DNA of 64,000 nt from Corynebacterium hylobatis (GCF_003955685.1 NZ_RXHJ01000005.1:186001-250000); one strand, 5' to 3'; counted from the first letter of the stretch, positions 38,553 through 47,587 are shown. Program-made: numbers and translations. Notes: generated by a model from the sequence alone, not told the origin.

Positions 38553-39182
38553 CTAATGCCCGCGCCTGATCCACTCCTCCAGGTGCGGGGCCTCCGCACC
38601 AACGGTGGTGTGATCCCCATGCCCGGTCCGCACGATCGTCTCCGCCGGCAGCTCCAGCACCGAGGTCTGCAACGACTCAATGATCGTCTCAAACGAGGAG
38701 TACTTCCGCCCCGTCGCACCCGGACCACCCTGGAACAAGGTGTCACCGGAGAACAACTCACCAGCCTCCGGCAGATACAGACAACACGAACCCGGAGAAT
38801 GCCCCGGCGTGTTCAACACCCGCATATCCGTACCAGCAATCTCAAAGACCTGATCATCAGCCAGATCCTCATGCCCAAGCCCCGGATGGGTCTCATCCCA
38901 CAGCATCTGATCCCCCGGATGCACCCAGATCGGGGCATCAAGCTTCTCGGACAGCTCCGGAGCCACGGTGATGTGGTCATTATGGGCGTGCGTGCAGATG
39001 ATGCCGCGCACCTTCCGCCCCGCCACCTTCTCGATGATCGGCGTGGCATCATGGGCCGCGTCGATGACAAACACCTCCGAATCGTCACCGACGATCCAGA
39101 TGTTGTTGTCCACATCCCACTCACCACCATCGAGGATGAACTTCCCCGAGGTCTCCACATGGTCGATACGAAGCCCGCTCAT
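38553..39182 (-). CDS. MBL-fold hydrolase next to the mycothiol-dependent dehydrogenase
   Basis: A 209-residue metallo-beta-lactamase-fold enzyme with the zinc motif CTHAHNDHI (HxHxDH), GHSPGSCCLYLPE, FSGDTLFQGGPGATGRK and a final HGDHTTVG. Proteins of this type are regularly encoded directly after S-(hydroxymethyl)mycothiol dehydrogenase and probably hydrolyse S-formylmycothiol. Here ATG 39182 lies 1 nt after the dehydrogenase stop, so the two are coupled. Substrate is inferred from context. Confidence 0.85.
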   Translation of the reverse strand: MSGLRIDHVETSGKFILDGGEWDVDNNIWIVGDDSEVFVIDAAHDATPIIEKVAGRKVRGIICTHAHNDHITVAPELSEKLDAPIWVHPGDQMLWDETHPGLGHEDLADDQVFEIAGTDMRVLNTPGHSPGSCCLYLPEAGELFSGDTLFQGGPGATGRKYSSFETIIESLQTSVLELPAETIVRTGHGDHTTVGAEAPHLEEWIRRGH

Positions 39183-39183
39183 G

Positions 39184-40278
39184 TTAGAGGACCACCACCG
39201 ATCGCAGCACGTCCCCACGCTTCATGGTGGCAAACGCCTCCTCCACATCCCCCAGGCCGATGCGCTCAGAGACGAACTTATCCAGCGGGAACACACCATT
39301 GGCAAACAGCTGGGTATAGGCGGGGAAATCCCGCTCCGGCAGGCAGTCGCCGTACCACGCCGGCTTCAGCGAACCACCACGACCGTAGAAATCAATCGCC
39401 GGGATGTCGATATGCGAGGTCAGGTTCGGCACACCGACCATGACCATGCGCCCGGCATGATCACGGGAGTAGAAGGCCTGACGCCAGGTCGCCATGATGC
39501 CCACCGCATCGATGGCCACGTCCGTGCCGAAACCGTCGGTCAGCTCACGAACCGCGTCGATGACCTCCTGCTCGTCCATACCCTTCGAGACAATCGCATG
39601 CGTGGCGCCGAACTCCCTGGCCTGGGTGGTCTTGCGCTCATCGAGGTCCACGGCGATGATCTTCGCCGCACCGGCCAGCTTCGCGCCGGCGATAGCGGCA
39701 ATACCGACCCCACCGAGGCCGAAGACGACCACGGACTCACCGATCTGGATCTCCCCGGTGTTCACCGCCGCACCGAGCCCGGCCATGATGCCGCAACCGA
39801 GCAGACCGACAGCCGCGGGGTCCGCGTCCGGGTTGACCTTGGTGCACTGGCCCTCATGGACCAGGGTCTTCTCCGCGAACGAACCGATACCCAGTGCCGG
39901 GGACAGCTCGGTGCCGTCCGTCAGGGTCATCTTCTTCGAGGCGTTGTGGGTGGCAAAGCAGTTCTTCACATCACCCTTCTTGCAGGCGCGGCACTCCCCG
40001 CACACCGCACGCCAGTTGAGGACGACGAAGTCGCCGACCTTCACGTGGGTGACTGCCTCACCGATGGTCTCGACGATGCCGGCGGACTCGTGTCCCAGCA
40101 GGAAGGGGTACTCATCGCTGATGTCGCCGTCACGGTAGGCCAGGTCGGTGTGGCACACACCGGTGGACTGGACCCTCACGATGACATCGTTGGGGCCGGG
40201 ATCCGGGATCACGATGTCGGTGAGTTCAACATCCGCCCCCTTCGAACGGGCGATAACTCCCTGAACAGTGGTTGCCAA
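39184..40278 (-). CDS. mscR: S-(hydroxymethyl)mycothiol dehydrogenase
   Basis: Zinc-dependent alcohol dehydrogenase of 364 residues that oxidises the adduct of formaldehyde with mycothiol and, in mycobacteria, also reduces S-nitrosomycothiol. Catalytic zinc ligands are C42 (STGVCHTDL) and H63 (LGHESAG); structural zinc cysteines are C93, C96, C99 and C107. NAD motif [17 protein letters not shown]. The start [14 protein letters not shown] and the loop [12 protein letters not shown] are typical of the mycothiol rather than the glutathione enzyme. mshA at 4603 provides the cofactor pathway. Confidence 0.92.
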   Translation of the reverse strand: MATTVQGVIARSKGADVELTDIVIPDPGPNDVIVRVQSTGVCHTDLAYRDGDISDEYPFLLGHESAGIVETIGEAVTHVKVGDFVVLNWRAVCGECRACKKGDVKNCFATHNASKKMTLTDGTELSPALGIGSFAEKTLVHEGQCTKVNPDADPAAVGLLGCGIMAGLGAAVNTGEIQIGESVVVFGLGGVGIAAIAGAKLAGAAKIIAVDLDERKTTQAREFGATHAIVSKGMDEQEVIDAVRELTDGFGTDVAIDAVGIMATWRQAFYSRDHAGRMVMVGVPNLTSHIDIPAIDFYGRGGSLKPAWYGDCLPERDFPAYTQLFANGVFPLDKFVSERIGLGDVEEAFATMKRGDVLRSVVVL

Positions 40279-40368
40279 TGAATTCTCCTTCGTCAGTAAA
40301 GGCCCGCAGGCCCGTGTTCGCAGCCGAGCATACCGATATTCGTCAGCGGCGGGCCCGGGACGGAAAAT

Positions 40369-40403
40369 CCCCGCCGTGCCAGGTATTACCTGGCACGGCG
40401 GGG
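40369..40403 (-). terminator. Terminator of the SGNH hydrolase gene at 40420
   Basis: Inverted repeat CCCCGCCGTGCCAGGTA / TACCTGGCACGGCGGGG (17-bp arms, essentially no spacer, so about 15 bp pair with a small loop). On the minus strand it is followed by ATTTTCCG. It lies 17 nt below the gene's stop codon. Confidence 0.88.
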
Positions 40404-40419
40404 TTGCCGGAGGTGGACC

Positions 40420-41295
40420 TCAGGAACCGGCTATGGTGTTCGCGACGTGCTCATGGCCGCGGTCGGTCATGTGGATCGGCATATTGCCGGGGCCGGCGTG
40501 GAAGTCGATGATGCCTGCCCAGCTGCGCAGATGGTCCGGAGCGCACATGCTGTTGTCCCGGGTCGAGGGCTTCATGTCCACGAACTCGGTGCCGGTGGCG
40601 TGCGCGAGGTCGCGCTGCATGCCCTGGGCCAGACGCTCCCAGTAACCGACCTGCGGCAGGTAGGTCCGGTCCCGGATGCCTGACCCCAGGTGGAGCAGGC
40701 AGGCGTGGTCGTTGTCGGTGATGGTGGCGTAGCCGACGATCTGGATGCGCGCGTTGGGGGCGGCATTGCGGATGCGCTGGATCTGAGGGCGCATCGCGTC
40801 GACGAAGCGGGCGCGGATCTGGTGCTCGTTCTGGCCGTTGTTGTTGTATGTGTCGTTGAAGCCGGTGCTGATGACGACACGGGCCGTGGCCGGGTTCAGG
40901 GCGCCGTCAGCCAGGGCCCGGTCCACCTGGGTGAAGAACTGCGGGCCTGGTGAGATGGAGGTGGTACCGGCGCAGGAGTAGTCCCACGGGACCAGGCCCA
41001 GCCTATTCGCCGCGCGGACGCCGTAGTTGTTCTCGGAGGTCGGGCATTGCTGGGTACTACTGCCTGAGCTCCCCGACGAGCCGAGCGAGCCCAACGAGGA
41101 TCCCGAGCTCGCCATACCGAGCCGGTTGACCAGGTATTCGGGGGTGGGCGTGTCAGCGATGATCGAGTCACCGAAGATAACCAGGTTGCGCTGCTGGGCC
41201 TCAGAGGCAGGGGCAACGGCGAGGATGCCAACGAGCAGGAGCAGCGAGGCGAGCGCCACCAGGAGACGGCGGGAAACGAGCGGGGGGTTGAGCAT
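40420..41295 (-). CDS. Secreted SGNH/GDSL hydrolase (first of two paralogues)
   Basis: A 291-residue secreted esterase-type protein. Signal peptide about 1-33 (hydrophobic LLVALASLLLLVGILAVAPA, cleavage near SEAQQ). Block I Ser is in VIFGDSIIADTP, block III Asn in STGFNDTYNN, and a His near the C-terminus in TDRGHEHVAN. It has a Ser/Gly-rich insertion (about residues 62-80) that the paralogue at 43175 lacks. The substrate is unknown; the neighbouring fatty-acid ligase suggests an acyl group. Expressed divergently from the ligase. Confidence 0.85.
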   Translation of the reverse strand: MLNPPLVSRRLLVALASLLLLVGILAVAPASEAQQRNLVIFGDSIIADTPTPEYLVNRLGMASSGSSLGSLGSSGSSGSSTQQCPTSENNYGVRAANRLGLVPWDYSCAGTTSISPGPQFFTQVDRALADGALNPATARVVISTGFNDTYNNNGQNEHQIRARFVDAMRPQIQRIRNAAPNARIQIVGYATITDNDHACLLHLGSGIRDRTYLPQVGYWERLAQGMQRDLAHATGTEFVDMKPSTRDNSMCAPDHLRSWAGIIDFHAGPGNMPIHMTDRGHEHVANTIAGS

Positions 41296-41510
41296 GGGAG
41301 TCCTTACGGTCCTTGGATACCGACTTCGTAGCCACCAGTGTCCAGCATCAACGGGAATTTGTCACTCCAGCCACACCAGCCACATCGGCAGATCACGGAA
41401 TGGTCACGGAATACTTTAGCGTGCCACTATATGAAGGCCACATCCGAGTGGAACTAATTAGAACCAAGAAACTATGGTTGGGAAAACCCAACCCTGAAGG
41501 AGCCCTTACC

Positions 41511-43154
41511 GTGTCCCTCGCAGCCCGCTTCCGAGACACCGCAGTCACAGCCCGCGCCCTCGGCGAATTCCTCCCCGCGGTCCTACGCTCCGGCATCCTC
41601 GGTATCGGCGGTGGCCCCGGCCAGGTCTCCGCCCTCGGCCGCTACTGGTTCACCACGGCCCGGGAGGTCGAGCAGGGACACCTGGCCACTCCGCACCGCA
41701 TCGCGCTCATCGACGACAACGGCGAACTGACCTACCGCCAGCTCCGTGAGAACTCCCGCTCGGTGGCCCGTCACCTGGTCGGTCTAGACCTCGACGAGAT
41801 CCGGCTCGGCGTCATGGCACGCAACGGCCGCGGCATGATCTACCCATTGGCCGCCAAGGGCTATGCCGGCGCCGGCATCTATCTCCTCAACGTCGGCTCC
41901 TCCGCCGAGCAGCTCACCGGCTGCATCGAGGAGAACGGCATCAACGTCCTGGTCATCGACGACGAATTCCTCGACCGCCTGGACCCCGCGGTCGTCGAGA
42001 AGCAGGGCGTCCACATCATCATCGGCGACGTCAGCCGTGAGCACGAGGACCACATCACCCTCACCGACATCGTCGACCGCCCCTGGGTCACCGAGGGCAT
42101 CGCGCTGCCGACCATGCCGAAGCACGGGCCGATTGTGCTCATGTCCTCCGGTACCACCGGTATCCCCAAGGGTGTGATGCGCCCCGAACCGAAGCTGCCG
42201 CTCGTGCTGGCCGGGATGCTGAAGAAGGTACCCTGGCGCGCCGACATCCGCGTCCAGCTGCACGCCTCCATATTCCACACCTGGGGCTGGGGCGCGGTCA
42301 ACATCGCCCTGGCGGCCCGCGCGACGATCATCACCCACCGCCACTTCGACGCCGAGCAGGTGCTCCGCGACATCGACGACAACCAGCTCGAGGCGATGGT
42401 CACCTCCCCGATCTATCTCAAGCAGCTCCTCGAGGTCGCCGACAACGAGAAATATGACACCTCCCACCTTGAGTTCATCGTCTCCTCCGGCCACGCCCTG
42501 ACCCCGCACCTGGTCGAGCAGGTCATCGAACGCTTCGGCCCGATCCTCTGCAACGTCTACGGCTCCACCGAGCTCACGTTGGCCTCCGTCGCCTCCGCCG
42601 AGGAACTCGCCGCGGATCCCAACACCTCCGGCAAGGTGGCCATCGGCACGCAGCTGAAGATTCTCGACGACAACGGCTGTGAGCTCCCCGCCGGCACCGT
42701 CGGCCAGATCCACCTCCGCAACTCCACCACCCTGACCGGGTACACCAACCCCGACATCCCCGTGGACAAGGTCGGCGACCTCGTCCGCATCGGCGACCTG
42801 GGATACCTCGACGAGAAGGGCCACCTCCGGGTCCTCGGGCGCATCGACGACATGATCATCGTCGGCGGTGAGAACGTCTTCCCCCGCTCCGTCGACGAGG
42901 TCCTCGACGCCCTGCCCGGTGTCAGCGACGCCTTCTCCACCGGTGTCGAGGACTCCGAGACCTTCCAGCGCATCGCCACCTGGGTCGTCCGCGACTCCGA
43001 CGAGACCGGCCAGGCACTGACCGCCGACGACATCCGTGACTTCGTCCGCGACAACCTCGCTAACCACTCCATCCCGCGTGACGTCCACTTCGTCGACGAG
43101 CTCCCCCGCAACGCCACCGGCAAGGTCGTCCCCCGACTGCTGCTGGAGAAGTAG
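41511..43154 (+). CDS. AMP-binding fatty acid ligase between two SGNH hydrolases
   Basis: ANL-superfamily enzyme of 547 residues that adenylates a carboxylic acid. Motifs: MSSGTTGIPKGVMRP (phosphate loop), FHTWGWGAV, VYGSTELT, the hinge GDLGYLDEKGHLRVLGR and the catalytic Lys region PRNATGKVVPR. GTG 41511 with an AAGGAG ribosome binding site 8 nt away is chosen; the frame is open upstream without similarity. It lies between two paralogous secreted SGNH hydrolase genes on the other strand, which suggests an envelope-lipid function. Chain length and acceptor cannot be read. Confidence 0.87.
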   Translation: MSLAARFRDTAVTARALGEFLPAVLRSGILGIGGGPGQVSALGRYWFTTAREVEQGHLATPHRIALIDDNGELTYRQLRENSRSVARHLVGLDLDEIRLGVMARNGRGMIYPLAAKGYAGAGIYLLNVGSSAEQLTGCIEENGINVLVIDDEFLDRLDPAVVEKQGVHIIIGDVSREHEDHITLTDIVDRPWVTEGIALPTMPKHGPIVLMSSGTTGIPKGVMRPEPKLPLVLAGMLKKVPWRADIRVQLHASIFHTWGWGAVNIALAARATIITHRHFDAEQVLRDIDDNQLEAMVTSPIYLKQLLEVADNEKYDTSHLEFIVSSGHALTPHLVEQVIERFGPILCNVYGSTELTLASVASAEELAADPNTSGKVAIGTQLKILDDNGCELPAGTVGQIHLRNSTTLTGYTNPDIPVDKVGDLVRIGDLGYLDEKGHLRVLGRIDDMIIVGGENVFPRSVDEVLDALPGVSDAFSTGVEDSETFQRIATWVVRDSDETGQALTADDIRDFVRDNLANHSIPRDVHFVDELPRNATGKVVPRLLLEK

Positions 43155-43174
43155 GGGACGGTCGGGCCGGCCGC

Positions 43175-44029
43175 TCAACTCCCCACGATAACCTCCGCCA
43201 CGTACTCATGACCACGGGCATTCAGGTGGGACGGGAGGTGGTACGGACTGGCATTGAGGTCGATGAGGCCCGCCCAGCCCCGCAGATGATCCGGGGCACA
43301 CATACCGTTGTCCACAGTCGAAGGCTTGAGGTCGAGGAACTCGACACCGGTGGCCGCCGCCAGGTCCTGCTGCATGGTCTGCGCGAGATCCTCCAAATGC
43401 CCGATCACGGGAGCATATGTCCGGTCGCGCACACTACCGCCGAGATTAAACAGGCACACATGGCCTTCGTCTGCAATAGTCGGATAGCCGACGAGCTGGA
43501 TGCGCGCCTCCGGCGCCACCCGGCGGATCCGCTCGATCTGCGGGACCATGGCGGCCACAAAACGGGAACGTAGCTCATGCCCCGGCAGGGTGAGGTTGTT
43601 GTATGTGTCGTTGAAACCGACCGTGATCAGGACGCGGTCGGTGGCGGGGCTGAGGGTGGCGTCGGCAAGCGCACGGTCGACCTGGACCGCGAAGTCCTGC
43701 CCGCCGAAGATTGACCTGCCGCCCAGCGCTGTAGCGCCGGCGCAGGAATAATCCATCGGCTCCAGCCTCAGCTCCGCGGCAGCCTGAACACCGAAACTGC
43801 TTCTCGACGTCGGACAGAACCTGCCCCCGACGAACTCCGAGGAACCCTGTTCAACCTTCCGGGCGAGGTACTGCCCCAGCGGTGGATCCGCGATGACGGA
43901 ATCACCGAAGATCACCAGGTTGCGCTGTTTCGCGGCTGCCTCCGGTGCGAGAAACCCTCCCATGAGCACTATCACCAGCAGAAGAGCCAGAGAGCGGCAG
44001 GTGGCGGAACGTGGAACTGATAACTGCAT
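43175..44029 (-). CDS. Secreted SGNH/GDSL hydrolase (second paralogue)
   Basis: A 284-residue paralogue of the gene at 40420: signal peptide about 1-33 (LALLLVIVLMGGFLAPEAAA), block I Ser in VIFGDSVIADPP, Asn in TVGFNDTYNN, and a C-terminal His in NARGHEYVAE. Shared stretches such as MKPST/LKPSTVDNGMCAPDHLR (DxxNxMCAPDHL) show recent common descent. It converges on the ligase gene with 20 nt between the stops. The Ser/Gly-rich insertion of the first copy is absent. Confidence 0.85.
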   Translation of the reverse strand: MQLSVPRSATCRSLALLLVIVLMGGFLAPEAAAKQRNLVIFGDSVIADPPLGQYLARKVEQGSSEFVGGRFCPTSRSSFGVQAAAELRLEPMDYSCAGATALGGRSIFGGQDFAVQVDRALADATLSPATDRVLITVGFNDTYNNLTLPGHELRSRFVAAMVPQIERIRRVAPEARIQLVGYPTIADEGHVCLFNLGGSVRDRTYAPVIGHLEDLAQTMQQDLAAATGVEFLDLKPSTVDNGMCAPDHLRGWAGLIDLNASPYHLPSHLNARGHEYVAEVIVGS

Positions 44030-44092
44030 GCGGGACCTTCAACTGGAAATCAACGGCGGACTCCCAATGTCTTACCAGGGAGGAGCGTGGCT

Positions 44093-44644
44093 CTATTCCA
44101 CCGGATAGGGGGCAGTGCGCAGTACCTGCGCCAGATGCACCACATTCCGGGCGGCGACGACCGCGATGATCGCCGTCTTGTCGTACATGATCGGCAGCCC
44201 TTTGGCGTCGGTCTCCGCTATGTCAGCGTTGAGACGCTCCACCATCCGCTGGGCGATGCTAGTGGGATACCCCATCCAGATGAGGGTGGCCAGAACGAGG
44301 ATGTCAGCGTCCAGAACTCAGCGCCGCAGAGCAGACCACTCATCCCCCTCCCCCATGTCGATCTGGACACCGGGCTTCACGTCGTGGCCGACGACCCGCG
44401 CCAGGGAGGTCTTCCCTCCGTGTCTGGCGAGCTCCGCCAGGACATGGCGCGCGATCAGTTCACTGCTTGAGGCGGTCGGCGAGGGGGTCAGCATGCAGAC
44501 GAGGGCGAGTGCGGACAGTTCAGTTATTGCGCGATCCTTCGGTTGGCGTCTGCCCTCCATAGTGCCCAGCGACTCATGTGCAGGGGTTGCTGACTCAATG
44601 ATCTGTGCGGATACCTTCAACCCCCGACAAAAACGACTAGGCAT
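44093..44644 (-). pseudogene. Decayed flavodoxin / NADPH-dependent FMN reductase-like gene
   Basis: Two fragments in the same frame are separated by a TGA at 44318-44320. The upstream piece contains LTPSPTASSSELIARHVLAE (phosphate loop region) and ends EWSALRR; the downstream piece resumes VLDADILVLATLIWMGYPTS, the flavin-contact segment, up to DKTAIIAVV. Across the stop the reading is continuous, so CGA to TGA is the simplest event. After DKTAIIAVV the sequence no longer follows the family and stops early, showing a second lesion. It sits next to the element insertion site. Confidence 0.75.
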
Positions 44645-44715
44645 CCTGCTGCTCCCGCCGGAGTGGAGGATTCAATGGAGTTATGTGTGGAACACCTGCG
44701 GTCCCAGACAGGAAC

Positions 44716-44747
44716 AGGCCCATTCCCCGGCCTGAGAGAATGGACCT
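44716..44747 (-). terminator. Stem-loop downstream of the displaced tRNA-Thr end
   Basis: Inverted repeat AGGCCCATTC / GAATGGACCT (one mismatch) lies about 15 nt beyond the displaced tRNA 3' end. Before insertion it would have followed tRNA-Thr directly and is probably its original terminator; no T-run is seen. Confidence 0.5.
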
Positions 44748-44761
44748 GACCTGTACTTATA

Positions 44762-44806
44762 TGGAGCCGCCTAGGAGAATCGAACTCCTGACCTTCTCAT
44801 TACGAG
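44762..44806. repeat. Attachment site, distal copy of the tRNA 3' end
   Basis: A 45-bp copy identical to 54369-54413, covering the tRNA-Thr 3' end (with CCA) to the anticodon loop. It is the remnant of the original tRNA end displaced by insertion; the rest of the tRNA is absent here, so this is not a functional gene. Confidence 0.93.
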
Positions 44807-44922
44807 ATGGAAGGTGCCACGCGTTCACTGTTTTACGCCGCTTCACGTGGGTACCGTTTCAGCTGCTCAAGGCCCACTTTCAACCGTTCAATACTTCACG
44901 AACGAACTCACCGTTTTAGGCA

Positions 44923-44946
44923 CCCGTGTGGTCCCTGTGTGGTCCG
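44923..44946. repeat. Arm-type integrase site, integrase-proximal end
   Basis: Two tandem copies of an 11-bp unit (CGTGTGGTCCC, TGTGTGGTCCG) form a 24-bp block that recurs exactly at 54289-54312. A third partial copy, CGTGGTCC, follows at about 44949. Their place just inside each end fits arm-type sites for a tyrosine integrase. Confidence 0.65.
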
Positions 44947-44961
44947 GCCGTGGTCCACGCC

Positions 44962-46239
44962 CTACACGGCCCGGAGGTGACGCCGGCGGCCGCCACCGCC
45001 CCGCGGGCGACTGGCCAGCCATAGCCACATGGCCCCGGCCACCCATCCCGGCGTGGCCACCATCGACGCCCACCACCGCGACAGCTCCACCCGCCGGCTC
45101 TCGACAATGAGCATGTCCATGGCCACGCCCACGGCGTCAAGGTCATCCGGGAACAGGTCCGCGTAGGTATCCAGCGTCATCACCGCTGACGCGTGCCCCA
45201 GCATGGCCTGTACCGCCTTGACGTTCGCCCCCGCCGAGATCGCCAGCGACGCCGCGGTATGCCGGAGGTCATGAATCCGCACATCCTCAGGCACCAGCCC
45301 GTCCACGTCCTCGACGGCCGGTTGCCACACCCGCTGACGGAAGTTCGACGCCGACACCGGTGTCCCCCGCCCGGAGGCGAACACCAGCGCCCCCGACTCC
45401 CGCCCCCTCAACAGGCTGGCCACGTCCTCGACCAGCGCGCCGGGCAAGGGGACGGCGCGCTGCTCATGTGTTTTCGGTGTGCCGATGATCATTTTCCCGC
45501 CGACGACCTCGATGGCCTGGACCACTGCCAGCCGCCGACGGGCAAGGTCAACGTCCTCGACGCGCAGCCCCGTGGCCTCACCCCAGCGCAGGCCGGTGTA
45601 GGCCAGCAGGCGCACCAGGACGCGGGCCCACTCGCCGGCCACGTCCCCGGCCGCGCCGGACAGCTGCTCGACCTGGGAGACCGCAAGGTACACGCGCCGC
45701 GACGCTGCAGCCCGGGGGAGCCGTACACCGCTGGCAGGGTTCACGATCAGGACACCCGCGTCAACGCCATACCCGAGGACCAGGCGAAGGACCACCGCCG
45801 CCTGGTGGACCGTGGCCGGCGACGCGCCGGCCCTGGTCATGTCCGCCACCCACTCCGTCACGTGAGCCTTGCGGATACGTGAGGCCACCCGAGAGGACCA
45901 CGCGGGTGCGACATGGACATGCCACGTACTTCGCCGGCTGTATGCCGTCCTGGGCTTCACCGTCGTGGCATGTACCGGCTCCCAGAGCCGCCAGAGCTCC
46001 CCCACGGTCATGCGCTCATGCGGGTCCACGTAGTCCCCGCGCGTGAGCTGGGCTGAGATCTCGTCAGCGAATTTCTTGGCGTCCACCTTCCGCGTGTAGG
46101 ACTTCGACCGCTGGGCCCCCTCAAGGTCGACCCACCGGACCCGCCACCGTTTGCCTACCCCGTGCCGTGTCGACGGCTCCCCCGCGCGCGTGGTCCACCG
46201 GTCCTGAATCTCGACGTTGCCCGGATTACGCGCGGCCAT
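44962..46239 (-). CDS. int: Tyrosine integrase of the element
   Basis: Site-specific recombinase of 425 residues. An N-terminal arm-binding AP2-like region (about 30-75, GKRWRVRWVDLEG), a core-binding SAM-like domain (about 78-170) and a catalytic domain with R218 (TGLRWGEATG), H323 and R326 (HDLRHTAAS), H349 (LGHASAV) and nucleophile Y359 (LDTYADLF). All active-site residues are intact. It lies 155 nt from the attachment site, the usual place. ATG 46239 is part of a TGATG overlap with the repressor gene; a GTG one codon earlier is also possible. Confidence 0.94.
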   Translation of the reverse strand: MAARNPGNVEIQDRWTTRAGEPSTRHGVGKRWRVRWVDLEGAQRSKSYTRKVDAKKFADEISAQLTRGDYVDPHERMTVGELWRLWEPVHATTVKPRTAYSRRSTWHVHVAPAWSSRVASRIRKAHVTEWVADMTRAGASPATVHQAAVVLRLVLGYGVDAGVLIVNPASGVRLPRAAASRRVYLAVSQVEQLSGAAGDVAGEWARVLVRLLAYTGLRWGEATGLRVEDVDLARRRLAVVQAIEVVGGKMIIGTPKTHEQRAVPLPGALVEDVASLLRGRESGALVFASGRGTPVSASNFRQRVWQPAVEDVDGLVPEDVRIHDLRHTAASLAISAGANVKAVQAMLGHASAVMTLDTYADLFPDDLDAVGVAMDMLIVESRRVELSRWWASMVATPGWVAGAMWLWLASRPRGGGGRRRHLRAV

Positions 46240-46700
46240 CACGCCTCATCTTCGATCTCACGCAGTTCATCCATCAGAGCCTCGACATCGCTGGCGAGGT
46301 CCAGATCTCGAGTAGCACGCTTCCAGCGCGACTCATCAGGGTCTACGGCCCCCATCCGTGCAATCTCCACCCCGGCATGAAACACCTGCCGCCTCCATCG
46401 CTTATAAGCGGCCACCACTCCCTCACGTTGTCGATCCAACTCATCAAATGCCGCGTGAACTCGATGTGTAACCCCCTCTGTAGTGCCGATTAGCTGAACG
46501 AGAGGTACATCAAGCGCGGAAGCAAGAGCAAGCGCCTCCGACAACCGCGGCTCCTGTTCGCCGGTCTCGATCCGCCTCAGGGTCGTGGCGTGGAATGTCG
46601 CTCCGCTCTTTTCTAGCCGGCGCTGAAGCTCTAGGCGTGACCATCCATTCTTTTCGCGCTCAACGCGCACATTGTCGCCAAAACTCTGCATGTCGCCCAT
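46239..46700 (-). CDS. XRE-family repressor of the element
   Basis: Helix-turn-helix protein of about 153 residues. The HTH (about residues 7-60) includes NVRVEREKNGWSRLELQRRL and the recognition part LRRIETGEQEPRLSEAL; the rest is a charged helical region, as in short phage or element repressors. It is divergent from the excisionase gene and translationally coupled to the integrase. The start is uncertain: ATG 46757, 46700 and 46691 are in frame; the repeat CATGTGTTCATT at 46698-46709 overlaps ATG 46700 and would suit an operator near the start. Confidence 0.82.
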   Translation of the reverse strand: MGDMQSFGDNVRVEREKNGWSRLELQRRLEKSGATFHATTLRRIETGEQEPRLSEALALASALDVPLVQLIGTTEGVTHRVHAAFDELDRQREGVVAAYKRWRRQVFHAGVEIARMGAVDPDESRWKRATRDLDLASDVEALMDELREIEDEA

Positions 46701-46839
46701 GTGTTCATTGTTGCTCACGAGTGCGGCACCTGCAATGTTTCGCATATTGACGCTCACGTGTTGATAGATTGACGTCAGTGTGTAATGCTGTTCATGTGTT
46801 CATTAACTGACACACCACACTCAGAGAGGAACCTTAGAC
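46701..46839. promoter_or_regulatory. Divergent control region of the element (repressor / excisionase)
   Basis: This gap between the repressor and excisionase genes should hold both early promoters. The 12-mer CATGTGTTCATT occurs at 46698-46709 and again at 46793-46804, on the same strand, as expected for repeated operator sites. AT content is clearly higher than around it. Confidence 0.5.
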
Positions 46840-47082
46840 ATGGCACTGACTCCCGTTTCCCAGCCCGGACAGGGGATCGACCGACCGCTGTCGGTTTCCG
46901 AGGTCTCCGAGATGATCGGCGTCCCCACCGGCACTCTCCGCCAGTGGCGGAACAACGACACCGGCCCCCGCTCCTGGGCTCTCGGCGGCCGGGTCAAGTA
47001 CGACCGCGCTGACGTCCTCGCATGGATGGACGCCCAGCGCGCGGCCACCGCCCGCGGCGGCGACCTCAAGCCCGCGGCCTGA
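46840..47082 (+). CDS. xis: Excisionase-type helix-turn-helix protein
   Basis: An 80-residue MerR-like/AlpA-type winged-helix protein: PLSVSEVSEMIGVPTGTLRQ is the HTH and WRNNDTGPRSWALGGRVKYD the wing, ending with RADVLAWMDAQ. This is the standard excisionase (helix-turn-helix 17) architecture. It is the first gene rightward from the divergent control region, where a recombination directionality factor is expected. An AGAGAGGAA ribosome binding site precedes it. Confidence 0.85.
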   Translation: MALTPVSQPGQGIDRPLSVSEVSEMIGVPTGTLRQWRNNDTGPRSWALGGRVKYDRADVLAWMDAQRAATARGGDLKPAA

Positions 47083-47113
47083 CCCCTCCCCTGGAAAAAC
47101 AAAGGAAACCACC

Positions 47114-47521
47114 ATGGCACACACTCCCCCCAGCCACCCGGAGCACACCCCCTACGACTCCCTGGCCTACCTGGCCCGCGTAGTCAACGGTCTCCTAGAT
47201 CTTGCCGACGACGAGATCCACGGCGTCCACACAGGCACCATCACCAATACCGATGACCTGCCCGAGCACCTGGCCGACGCCGTTGAGTCCATCGAGATCG
47301 CCGCCCGAATCATCCGCTATGAGGCCACCGTCCACGGCGTCTACCAGCGCAGCGTGTACAGCACCGGAATACCGACCACCACCATCCGCCAGGAACCTTG
47401 CCGAGAGCCCCAGGACGACGGCACCACCCGCCCCGTCCTGCATGACATGACCTGTGACCTCTACCCCGATGGCCACCAAACTCACCCGCTGTTCCGGCCT
47501 GCCGAGCACCTGCCGAAGTAA
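47114..47521 (+). CDS. Element protein of unknown function (135 aa)
   Basis: A 135-residue acidic protein. The N-terminal half is predicted helical (YDSLAYLARVVNGLLDLADD, then PEHLADAVESIEIAARIIRYE), and the C-terminal part contains two Cys (EPCREP, MTCDLYPD) and His residues that could bind a metal. No family was recognised. It is 31 nt after the excisionase gene and has a GGAAA ribosome binding site. Confidence 0.6.
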   Translation: MAHTPPSHPEHTPYDSLAYLARVVNGLLDLADDEIHGVHTGTITNTDDLPEHLADAVESIEIAARIIRYEATVHGVYQRSVYSTGIPTTTIRQEPCREPQDDGTTRPVLHDMTCDLYPDGHQTHPLFRPAEHLPK

Positions 47522-47587
47522 CGGCCCGTCCCCGCTGTAGCCGCAGCGCTCTGGCCTGTATCCCATCCCTGGAAAGGACTACCCCAA

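Noticed and set aside
44762..44806. Second tRNA-Thr gene
   Set aside because: Only the 3' 45 nt are present; the acceptor 5' strand, D arm and half of the anticodon arm are missing, so this is an attachment-site remnant.
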